Source: Bacteroidales bacterium
GTDB taxonomy: Bacteria; Bacteroidota; Bacteroidia; Bacteroidales; VadinHA17
DNA: 7,445 nucleotides
Assembly: GCA_013314865.1 (NCBI GenBank)
Contig: JABUEV010000109.1
Coordinates: 1 to 7,445, forward strand
Direction: 5' to 3'
Shown: positions 1 through 7,445 of the stretch, piece by piece
How the letters are laid out: each line of letters starts with the position of its first letter
How positions within the stretch are numbered: the stretch's first letter is position 1
Notes under the pieces: generated by a model
Seen by the model: only the letters and a program-made list of their open reading frames with translations
Told to the model about the DNA's origin: nothing
Database searches by the model: none
Translations under genes and position numbers: made by a program

Positions 1-268
1 TCAGTAGAGTCTAATATTTTTCATTGATATTTTTTAACATTTAATCTGATTGACTCTCTCTTATCAATATTTTAAAGTCAATAAGTTATAAATTTTATCC
101 TATCATTCATCTTCAGAAAAAATTCATTGACTATCTGCCTTAACAGCATTTATCCTGGTTGATCTAGGATTAAAAATTATAAGAGCTTGACTGCATTAAC
201 AATTCGATAGTTGTCAATTTTAACTATCTATATATCAATTTATTTCATTTTTAAATGCATTCATTTCT
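1..268. other. AT-rich non-coding stretch at left edge
   Basis: No convincing coding frame is visible on either strand and no RNA gene is recognised. The stretch is very AT-rich. One perfect 7-bp inverted repeat (GATAGTT at 206-212, AACTATC at 222-228, 9-nt spacer) lies just beyond the 3' side of the transposase remnant. It could be a weak transcript end or chance in AT-rich DNA. No insertion-sequence terminal repeat could be identified with confidence. Confidence 0.6.
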
Positions 269-923
269 TTACTTATTGATCCTTATGACATTGAACCTGA
301 AACAATAAACTAGACAATTTATTAAACTACTAATTGATTTAAAATTTCCTTTTTTTCTGTTAAATGTTTTTATTATTGTGCGTAATCTGTTTACATTATA
401 CCATGCCTCAATATAGTCAAATACAGAAAGTTCAGCTTCTTTTAAAGTTCTGTATACAAGATGGTATACATGTTCGACCTTGAGTGTTTTAAAGAAACTT
501 TCGATCGCCGTATTTTCCCAGCAATCTCTTTTACGGCTCATGCTTCTCTCTGCCAGTTTATAGGAAGATAGCAGATTTTTGAACTCTTTATATGCATACT
601 GGATGCCAAGGTTAGAATGAAAAATCAACTTCTGAGTAATAAGACGGTTACCAATTAACATCATATAGGCTGGAATGGGTGTATGAGCTGCCTTTAAGGA
701 TCTGCTGAATGGCCAACCTATTAATTTCCTGGCATAAAGGTCATTGATTACAGCTATCCCTGATAGGTTCTGATAAAGAGATGTCTGGTACCCACACCTG
801 TGATGGTTTGGTAACCATGAGGTCTATATTTAGCTAATTACCAAAAACTGGATAATTATGCCGGGAATCAGTAGTAATAACCAGAAGATAAATTCACGCA
901 ACTTTTGGCTTAATCCGAAACAA
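269..923 (-). pseudogene. Decayed IS3-family transposase (OrfB, DDE integrase domain) remnant
   Basis: This is the C-terminal part of an IS3-family OrfB, the DDE transposase that cuts and joins the element's ends. Reading from the right, one frame gives a TTDSRH-NYPVFGN segment (about 840-875), then MVTKPSQVWVPDI (780-818), which matches the start of the integrase core with its first catalytic Asp at 783-785. The frame then shifts near 776-782 and continues as NDLYARKLIGW, then the HSN-x-GIQYA motif and SRKRDCWENTAIESFFKTLKVE down to 269. The catalytic Glu is kept (500-502), but the second Asp is replaced by Asn (611-613). In-frame stops occur at 834-836 and 894-896. The C-terminal tail after about 385 no longer matches the usual NxxRxHSxL...LTPxEF ending, and a further frameshift near 370-380 partly restores it. 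OrfA and the N-terminal part of OrfB are absent. The longest open piece (269-664) is therefore not a functional gene. Terminal inverted repeats were not found. The family is clear; the outer limits are approximate. Confidence 0.85.
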
Positions 924-1165
924 CTACAACTCCAATGTATAATCAAATAATTCCATTAGTTGAAATGGTTTGCATATTAGTTTTTAGGCCATGCCAGTTA
1001 GTTTCTTTAAAATAATAATTGAAATCATTCTACCTTTATTATTCAAAAATTACAATTTACGGCAATTAAAACATTAGATTGAAACCTGAATACCAAATCG
1101 TTCATATAATCAAAATAGTCATGCATAAAAGAAATTATTATACATTGTTCATTAAAAACAATCCT
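924..1165. other. Intergenic region upstream of the GH16-LamG gene
   Basis: AT-rich leader between the transposase remnant and the lipoprotein gene. It presumably carries the promoter of the downstream gene, but I could not place a convincing Bacteroidota -33 TTG / -7 TAnnTTTG pair. The frame of the downstream gene is open back to a TTG at 1079, but that extension would put a polar 29-residue stretch ahead of a complete lipoprotein signal peptide, so I treat it as non-coding. The transposase-like sequence may extend a little into the left part. Confidence 0.4.
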
Positions 1166-2779
1166 ATGAAAACAGCAAACTTTCTTTTAGTCGCCATTTT
1201 ACTGGTGATTACTACGTCATGTGAAAAAGAAGACGATCCATTATTTTTTTCTTCAACTGGAGTTAACTTATCTGGTCAAGTTACTAAACCAGAACTATCG
1301 AACATAATTACATTTAGTGGGATTAGGTGGATTCCGACTAATGATTTACAAACCTGGCAAAAACCAGGGAAGAATATTTTTTCAGCTGAAAATATTACTG
1401 TAGAAAATATTAATACCGTCGATGAGATCCTTAAATTAAGTATAACTAGGGGCAAGGTTCCTGATCCGAAGACTGCTAAGTTAGTAAATGGTTGGAGGTG
1501 TGCACAAATTCAATCAGAGTCGGGTGGTTTTGGTTATGGAGAATATATTTTTCAATTAGAGGGGAAAAACATTTGGAAACTTGACAGGAATGTAGTTTTT
1601 GGATTATTTACATATGATTCGGACGCTTTTCAGGAAACTTTTCACTCTGAGATAGACGTAGAATTTGCAAAATGGGGGAATTCACTTTCTGATAGGTTAT
1701 ACTTTTCAGTTCAACCAACAAATAATGGGAAGGAAGGAAGTGATCTGGAGAGGTATAAAGAGCGCTATGAATCTTTCTCTTCATTTTTTAGTATTGTTCC
1801 TGCAATTTCAAAAATAACTGTCAAATTTATATGGAAACCAGGGAGAATAGACTTTATTTGTTACAATGGATATTCAACAGATCCCTCACCATCTGAAATA
1901 CTGTATCATTGGAAATTTGATAACAATGACGCTAACCCCCCAAGGCGGGGTTACGATGACGATGGCAATGCTTCTAATCCTATAAAAGTACCGACACCAA
2001 CACCTAATACGAAAATAATGTTAAACCTGTGGTTATATGATGGTAATGATGATGATAAATGTGGAGATAGTCCAACAAATGATGAACCAGTCACTGTAAG
2101 CATCAAAAAAATTAAGTACAATGCTTTTAAACCCATATTCAATGTGCCTGTATATGGTCTAGTGGGATATTATCCCTTCAATGGTAATACCTTTGATGAA
2201 AGTGGCAATGGGAATAATGGGATTAATTATGGAGTTCAATTTACTCAAGATAGATTCGGAGTATCCAATAGTGCTGGACTGTTTAATGGGACAAATAACT
2301 ATGTATCAATACCACACAACTCATCATTTAATTTTGGTACTGGTAATTTTTCAATTTTCGCATCTGTTAAGACAGATATTGTCCCAACATTTTCATGGCA
2401 TAAGATAATTTCAAAACATAATTTAGAATGTTGGCATGATACAGAATTCTTCATGGGTATTGAAGGGGGAACAGGGAGGGCCTTCTTTGGATTATCAACA
2501 TCATCTGGAATCTTTGAAAGAATTTTTAGCACGACATCCATCTGTGATAATGTATACCATGCATTGTGTGGCGTAAAAAACAATGGTACTATCAAATTTT
2601 ATATTGACGGAGAACTGGTTGGCTCATTAAATTCTATGATTAATCCAGATAATTCTAATCCAATTAACATCGGACGAAGTAGTTATTATGGAGGGCAAGG
2701 ATACTTTCCTGGAGTGATTGATGATGTTTTGATTTATAATAGAGCATTAACAGAGGAAGAGATTGCTTCTTTGCATTAA
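1166..2779 (+). CDS. Predicted surface lipoprotein: GH16-like glucanase domain plus LamG domain
   Basis: A 537-residue secreted protein that probably binds and cleaves a beta-glucan or galactan at the cell surface. The ATG at 1166 gives a type II signal peptide: short MKTAN n-region, hydrophobic core, lipobox ending at Cys19. An acidic, lysine-containing stretch (EKEDD) follows, resembling the Bacteroidota lipoprotein export signal (K followed by two acidic residues) for outer-surface display. Residues about 46-319 look like a glycoside hydrolase family 16 jelly-roll: a GYGEYIFQL strand (about 123-131), the motif EIDVE at 162-166 matching the GH16 ExDxE signature (Glu162 nucleophile, Asp164, Glu166 acid/base by family analogy), and KIMLNLW at 283-289, typical of the GH16 core. 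An Asp/Asn/Pro-rich insert (about 252-281) precedes the last strand. Residues about 330-537 form a LamG/concanavalin-like domain, ending in IDDVLIYNRALTEEEI (518-533), usual for the Laminin_G_3 group and likely a carbohydrate-binding module. No Shine-Dalgarno is visible. The gene is AT-richer than the genes to its right and has no SusC/SusD or other polysaccharide-utilisation partner in the window. Substrate cannot be told from sequence. Confidence 0.85.
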   Translation: MKTANFLLVAILLVITTSCEKEDDPLFFSSTGVNLSGQVTKPELSNIITFSGIRWIPTNDLQTWQKPGKNIFSAENITVENINTVDEILKLSITRGKVPDPKTAKLVNGWRCAQIQSESGGFGYGEYIFQLEGKNIWKLDRNVVFGLFTYDSDAFQETFHSEIDVEFAKWGNSLSDRLYFSVQPTNNGKEGSDLERYKERYESFSSFFSIVPAISKITVKFIWKPGRIDFICYNGYSTDPSPSEILYHWKFDNNDANPPRRGYDDDGNASNPIKVPTPTPNTKIMLNLWLYDGNDDDKCGDSPTNDEPVTVSIKKIKYNAFKPIFNVPVYGLVGYYPFNGNTFDESGNGNNGINYGVQFTQDRFGVSNSAGLFNGTNNYVSIPHNSSFNFGTGNFSIFASVKTDIVPTFSWHKIISKHNLECWHDTEFFMGIEGGTGRAFFGLSTSSGIFERIFSTTSICDNVYHALCGVKNNGTIKFYIDGELVGSLNSMINPDNSNPINIGRSSYYGGQGYFPGVIDDVLIYNRALTEEEIASLH

Positions 2780-2816
2780 TTCAAACAAAACCACTAAAAA
2801 CATCAATTAAAGATCA

Positions 2817-2843
2817 ATTTCCGCTACTTTAAAGGTCGGAAAT
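2817..2843. repeat. 7-bp inverted repeat after the lipoprotein gene
   Basis: ATTTCCG (2817-2823) and CGGAAAT (2837-2843) are perfect complements around a 13-nt spacer, 37 nt after the stop codon. There is no T-run directly behind it, so it is at best a weak terminator stem or RNA-stabilising hairpin for the lipoprotein transcript. Confidence 0.3.
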
Positions 2844-2867
2844 CTCAGAAATGTTTTTGAAGGAGTT

Positions 2868-2899
2868 ATGATCATATCAGTTCTCTCTGATTGGATCAT
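2868..2899 (+). terminator. Possible terminator hairpin of the lipoprotein transcript
   Basis: Two 13-nt arms (2868-2880 and 2887-2899) pair at 11 of 13 positions: a 6-bp outer stem, a 2x2 internal loop, a 5-bp inner stem (ATCAG/CTGAT) and a TTCTCT loop. It lies about 90 nt past the stop codon and AT-rich sequence follows, but there is no continuous T-tract. Intrinsic termination is therefore an inference; it may simply be a 3' stabilising hairpin. Confidence 0.3.
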
Positions 2900-3124
2900 T
2901 AAGATAAATAAAGTTTTAGCTAACTGGTTATATAATTAATTACTTCCCTCAATTATGTGAGATTAGAATCTTCTTATAAAAAGTCAGAATAAGCATAATT
3001 AAAATAGGTAATTCAGGGTAGGAGAGATAAATAAGTTTGCTATAAAAAGTGTATGTAATGAGATATGTAAAATAAAGATATTTCTTATAAATATTTCATT
3101 TACAATAGTTGATTAAACAAAGCT

Positions 3125-3213
<89 letters not shown>

Positions 3214-3268
3214 GTTAAATATTAAGAATTTTTCAGGGCCGCAAATTACAAAAAAAATCCATAGAAAA

Positions 3269-4309
3269 TCAGGTCATTTCTCCGGCAATCGATTCACCAA
3301 GACATCTTATTACTTCCTCCCTGCTTTTGCACCTGCCGAGAAGATGCATGAACTTCGTCACGGATGCCTCCGATGTGATGTCTCTTCCGCTTATAACACC
3401 CGCTGAAAGCATCTCACGACTTGTTTCATAGAGCCCCATTTCAACACTTCCGCCGTGACACTGGGTTACATTGAAAATAATTCCTCCGCCTGCAATGAAA
3501 GACCTGAGATCATCAATAAACCATTTGTAGGTAGGAGCATTACCGGCACCAAATGTTTCAATTATAAGCCCTTTCAATCCTTTTGTGTTAATGATTGCCT
3601 GAACCAGGTTGCGGCCTATCCCGGGAAAGAGCTTCAGTATCGCCACATTGGTGTCAATTTCCTTGTGAACCTTCAGTTTTGCCCCCGGTTCGGGATGCCT
3701 GATATGATTCCGGTTATAATTTATGTGAAGTCCGACAACTGCAAGAGGCGGATAATTGGGTGAGTTAAATGCATCGAAATGCTCGGCACTGTATTTTGTG
3801 GTACGGTTGCCTCTGGTAAGTTCATTGTCGAAACAGATACATACTTCAGGCACAATAGGCCTTCCATTTTCCCTGGCTGCAGCTATTTCAATTGCTGTTA
3901 TAAGATTTTCCCTTCCGTCTGTCCTCAACAAACCTATCGGCAGCTGGGATCCGGTAAATATCACCGGCTTGGCAAGGTTTTCAAGCATGAAACTCAAAGC
4001 TGATGCTGAATATGCCATAGTGTCTGTTCCGTGAAGAACTACAAAACCGTCATACCTGTCATAGTTCTTTTCGATAATTTCAGCCATTTTGACCCACACC
4101 GCCGGGTCAATGTTCGAGGAATCCTGAACCGGATCAAATGAAACTGCATGCAGATCGAATCCGAATTTCAGCAATTCGGGCACATGGTCGGAGATATGAC
4201 TGAAGTCAATCGGTACCAGAGACCGTGTGACCGGATCATGAACCATGCCAATGGTGCCTCCGGTGTAAATTATCAGCAGTGATATTTTCTTTTCTGGTTG
4301 CACTTGCAA
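3269..4309 (-). CDS. ansA: Type I (cytoplasmic) L-asparaginase
   Basis: Hydrolyses L-asparagine to L-aspartate and ammonia in the cytoplasm. The 346-residue length fits the AnsA type. The first signature IYTGGTIG is at residues 14-21 with the nucleophilic Thr16. The second, LHGTDTM, is at 92-98 with Thr95 and Asp96 forming the catalytic triad with Lys172 (in RTTK), by analogy to the family. The C-terminal domain carries GAGNAP (about 254-259) and TQCHGGSVEMGLYETS (282-297), typical of cytoplasmic asparaginase I. There is no signal peptide, which argues against the periplasmic high-affinity type II enzyme. The ATG at 4309 leaves only eight residues before the first strand and lies 4 nt after the tatD stop, so translation is probably coupled. 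The gene is downstream of gdhA and tatD and upstream of a tRNA-Ser on the same strand. The family also contains Glu-tRNA amidotransferase subunit D, but that has an N-terminal extension not present here. Confidence 0.95.
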   Translation of the reverse strand: MQVQPEKKISLLIIYTGGTIGMVHDPVTRSLVPIDFSHISDHVPELLKFGFDLHAVSFDPVQDSSNIDPAVWVKMAEIIEKNYDRYDGFVVLHGTDTMAYSASALSFMLENLAKPVIFTGSQLPIGLLRTDGRENLITAIEIAAARENGRPIVPEVCICFDNELTRGNRTTKYSAEHFDAFNSPNYPPLAVVGLHINYNRNHIRHPEPGAKLKVHKEIDTNVAILKLFPGIGRNLVQAIINTKGLKGLIIETFGAGNAPTYKWFIDDLRSFIAGGGIIFNVTQCHGGSVEMGLYETSREMLSAGVISGRDITSEASVTKFMHLLGRCKSREEVIRCLGESIAGEMT

Positions 4310-4313
4310 AATT

Positions 4314-5080
4314 TCAGAGATTAAAGAGTTGAACTGAATTTAAATATGTCACGGCGGCAATTTCTTCCTCCGTAGTATTAAGAATTTCTGCCACTTTTTT
4401 GCTTACCAGACGAAGGAATGAACTTTCATTTCGTTTTCCCCTGTGCGGCACAGGTGCAAGGTACGGAGAATCGGTCTCCAGTACGATATTTTCAGGTCCA
4501 ACTGCCTTAACAATAGTGTCAAGCCCCGACTTTTTAAATGTAACAACACCTCCGATCCCAAGTTTAAAGCCCATTTTTATTGCTTTTTCAGCATCTTTAA
4601 CGGTTCCAGAGAAGGCATGAAACACTCCTTTCAGACCTTTATCCGTGAATTCTTCGAGTGCTTCAAAAGTCTCTTCAAATGCATTCCGGACGTGTATCAC
4701 AACAGGCAGGCCGGCATTAAGAGCGAATTCAACCTGTTTCTTGAATGCATCCACCTGCTCTTTAAAGTAAGTTTGATCCCAATAGAGGTCGATTCCTATT
4801 TCGCCTACAGCGTAAAACCTGAAATTAGCTGAAAGGTTTTGAAGCCTGGCAAGCTGCGACAGGTAATCTTTACCTACTGAGGTTGGGTGAAGGCCGATCA
4901 TAGAATAACAAATTCCCGGATAACGGTTTTCTGTTTCAAGCATCTTATAAACAGAATCAATGTCAATATTAGGCATAAGAAGCTTAACGATCCCGTTTTT
5001 CACGGCACGTTCGACAACCTGATCACGGTCATTATCGAATTCAGGAAGATAGAGGTGTGTATGTGTATCAATGAGTTGCA

Positions 5081-5081
<1 letters not shown>
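4314..5081 (-). CDS. tatD: TatD-family metal-dependent hydrolase (DNase)
   Basis: A 255-residue TIM-barrel metal hydrolase; characterised TatD proteins are metal-dependent 3'-5' exonucleases linked to DNA repair and degradation. The full metal-site set is visible: His7 and His9 in DTHTHL, Glu94 in AVGEIGID, His130 in VVIHVRNA, His155 in GVFHAFSG and Asp204 in ETDSPYLAP. The following APVPHRGKRNE is also characteristic. Length equals the family norm, so the gene is intact. Its ATG shares one base with the stop codon of gdhA (TAATG at 5079-5083), which fixes the start and suggests translational coupling; ansA begins 4 nt after its stop. It has no obvious metabolic link with its neighbours and is probably a passenger in the operon. 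Which TatD paralogue (TatD, YcfH or YjjV type) it is cannot be settled here; the broad family is certain. Confidence 0.94.
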
Positions 5082-6583
<1,502 letters not shown>

Positions 6584-7445
6584 TCAGGTTTTGTAAACGT
6601 TTCCGGGAAGGCATTTCACAACACCCATCAGCTCCATCTGGAGAAGGATTGATGATAATTTATTTACAGGAATTTCAGTGGTTCTGCAGAGAGCATCAAT
6701 AGTCATTTCTCCTTCAGCTGACAAAATTCCGAATATCTTTTGTCCGGTTTCATCAAGTCCGGAGAAAAGTGATTGCTGGAAAGGCTGTTTTGACTTTTGC
6801 GGCTTCCAGTCAAGGAAATACTCTAAATCTTCTGCAGATTCAACCAATGCTGCTTTGTTTGTTTTAATAAGGTTATTACAGCCGGCCGACCACTGATCAT
6901 CGGGCCGGCCCGGAACGGCAAAAACATCCCTGTTGTATGAGTTAGCCATGTCGGCTGTAAGAAGCGCACCGCCTTTGATGCCTGACTCTATAACAAGAGT
7001 GGCATCAGACAATCCGGCAATGATTCTGTTTCTTCTCAGGAAGTTATTCCGCTCAGGCAGGGTATCTGATGCAAAATCGGTAAGCAGGCCTCCGTATTCT
7101 GAAATACTGTTTGCAACCGGCCAGTGAAGCGTCGGATAGATAGTCTTTAATCCATGCCCCAGAACGGCAATTGTCCTGAGATTGTTACTAAGAGCAGCTT
7201 TATGGGAAGTAATGTCAATTCCATAAGCCAGACCGCTTACAATAATAAGATCCGGATGACCGGCGGCCAGGCCTGAAATGATTTTTTCGCAGATTTCCCT
7301 GCCTCTTTGTGTGGCATTCCGGGTTCCCACAACACTAAGTATCTTCCGGCTGTTAAGGTCACAGTCACCTTTAAAGAAGAAAACTACAGGCGAATCTTCA
7401 CATTGTTTGAGCCGGTAAGGGTAGTCATTATCGAGGTAAAAGAAG
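6584..7445 (-). CDS. dprA: DNA-processing protein DprA, 5' end beyond window
   Basis: DprA binds incoming single-stranded DNA and loads RecA during natural transformation; many non-competent bacteria also keep it. The visible 286 residues run off the right edge with no start. The frame is open past a GTG at 7330, which is an internal Val of the conserved VVGTRNAT. Upstream still reads YPYRLKQCEDSPVVFFFKGDCDL, typical of the start of the DprA Rossmann-like domain. Within that domain SGLAYGID (about 7214-7237), RRNRIIAGLSDATLVIE (about 6986-7036) and FAVPGRPDDQWSAGCNNLI follow in the usual order. A C-terminal winged-helix domain (about 6584-6739) is present, as in many full-length DprA proteins. 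About 80-90 N-terminal residues, normally a SAM-like domain, should lie outside the window. The gene ends 162 nt before gdhA, separated by the tandem hairpin repeats, so whether it shares a transcript with gdhA is open. Confidence 0.95.
   Translation of the reverse strand, partial: FFYLDNDYPYRLKQCEDSPVVFFFKGDCDLNSRKILSVVGTRNATQRGREICEKIISGLAAGHPDLIIVSGLAYGIDITSHKAALSNNLRTIAVLGHGLKTIYPTLHWPVANSISEYGGLLTDFASDTLPERNNFLRRNRIIAGLSDATLVIESGIKGGALLTADMANSYNRDVFAVPGRPDDQWSAGCNNLIKTNKAALVESAEDLEYFLDWKPQKSKQPFQQSLFSGLDETGQKIFGILSAEGEMTIDALCRTTEIPVNKLSSILLQMELMGVVKCLPGNVYKT

Noticed and set aside
924..1078. Bacteroidota-type promoter (-33 TTG, -7 TAnnTTTG) for the lipoprotein gene
   Set aside because: Several partial matches occur in this AT-rich DNA, but none has both boxes at proper spacing.
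1951..2595. Open frames opposite to or out of frame with the GH16-LamG gene
   Set aside because: They overlap a gene with clear domain motifs, show no recognisable protein features, and are explained as shadow frames.
3075..3097. GAAATAT direct repeat near the tRNA as an att site or regulatory box
   Set aside because: It is short, purely AT-rich, and does not match the tRNA 3' end; chance is the simplest explanation.
3455..4034. Plus-strand open frames inside ansA
   Set aside because: The minus strand carries the complete asparaginase with all signature motifs; the plus-strand peptides have no family character.
7328..7330. GTG as start of a short 248-residue DprA
   Set aside because: The frame continues upstream with strongly DprA-like sequence (YPYRLKQCEDSPVV...KGDCDLNSRKILSVVGTRN), so this GTG is an internal Val and the gene simply leaves the window.

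Overview
The window reads as chromosomal DNA of a member of the Bacteroidota, most likely Bacteroidales or a relative. The reasons are the type of the housekeeping proteins (AnsA-type asparaginase, TatD hydrolase, hexameric NADP-type glutamate dehydrogenase, DprA), starts without a clear Shine-Dalgarno sequence, a lipoprotein with a Bacteroidota-style surface-export motif behind its lipid-anchored cysteine, and a decayed IS3-family transposase of a kind common in this phylum. This placement is inferred from protein character; no search was run.

The left part (about 1-3125) is visibly AT-richer and looks accessory. Positions 1-268 are non-coding. A broken IS3-family transposase remnant lies on the minus strand at about 269-923, with in-frame stops, a frameshift and a substituted catalytic Asp. 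A single plus-strand gene (1166-2779) encodes a predicted surface lipoprotein with a GH16-like glucanase domain (intact ExDxE motif) followed by a LamG/concanavalin-like domain. About 345 nt of AT-rich non-coding DNA with two short inverted repeats follow.

The right part (3126-7445) is a compact minus-strand housekeeping block. In transcription order it holds dprA (its 5' end lies beyond the right edge), a 162-nt gap with two tandem hairpin-forming 43-nt repeats, gdhA, tatD, ansA and a tRNA-Ser(GGA). gdhA and tatD overlap by one base (TAATG), and tatD and ansA are 4 nt apart, so the three are probably co-transcribed. GdhA interconverts ammonia plus 2-oxoglutarate and glutamate, while AnsA releases ammonia and aspartate from asparagine. 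The pair makes sense as a nitrogen module, with TatD probably a passenger.

The change from AT-rich accessory DNA to housekeeping genes falls at the 3' end of the tRNA gene, a classical integration boundary, but no att repeat or integrase is visible. I see no clearly new multi-gene system. The least ordinary items are the tandem hairpin repeats upstream of gdhA and the stand-alone GH16-LamG lipoprotein.
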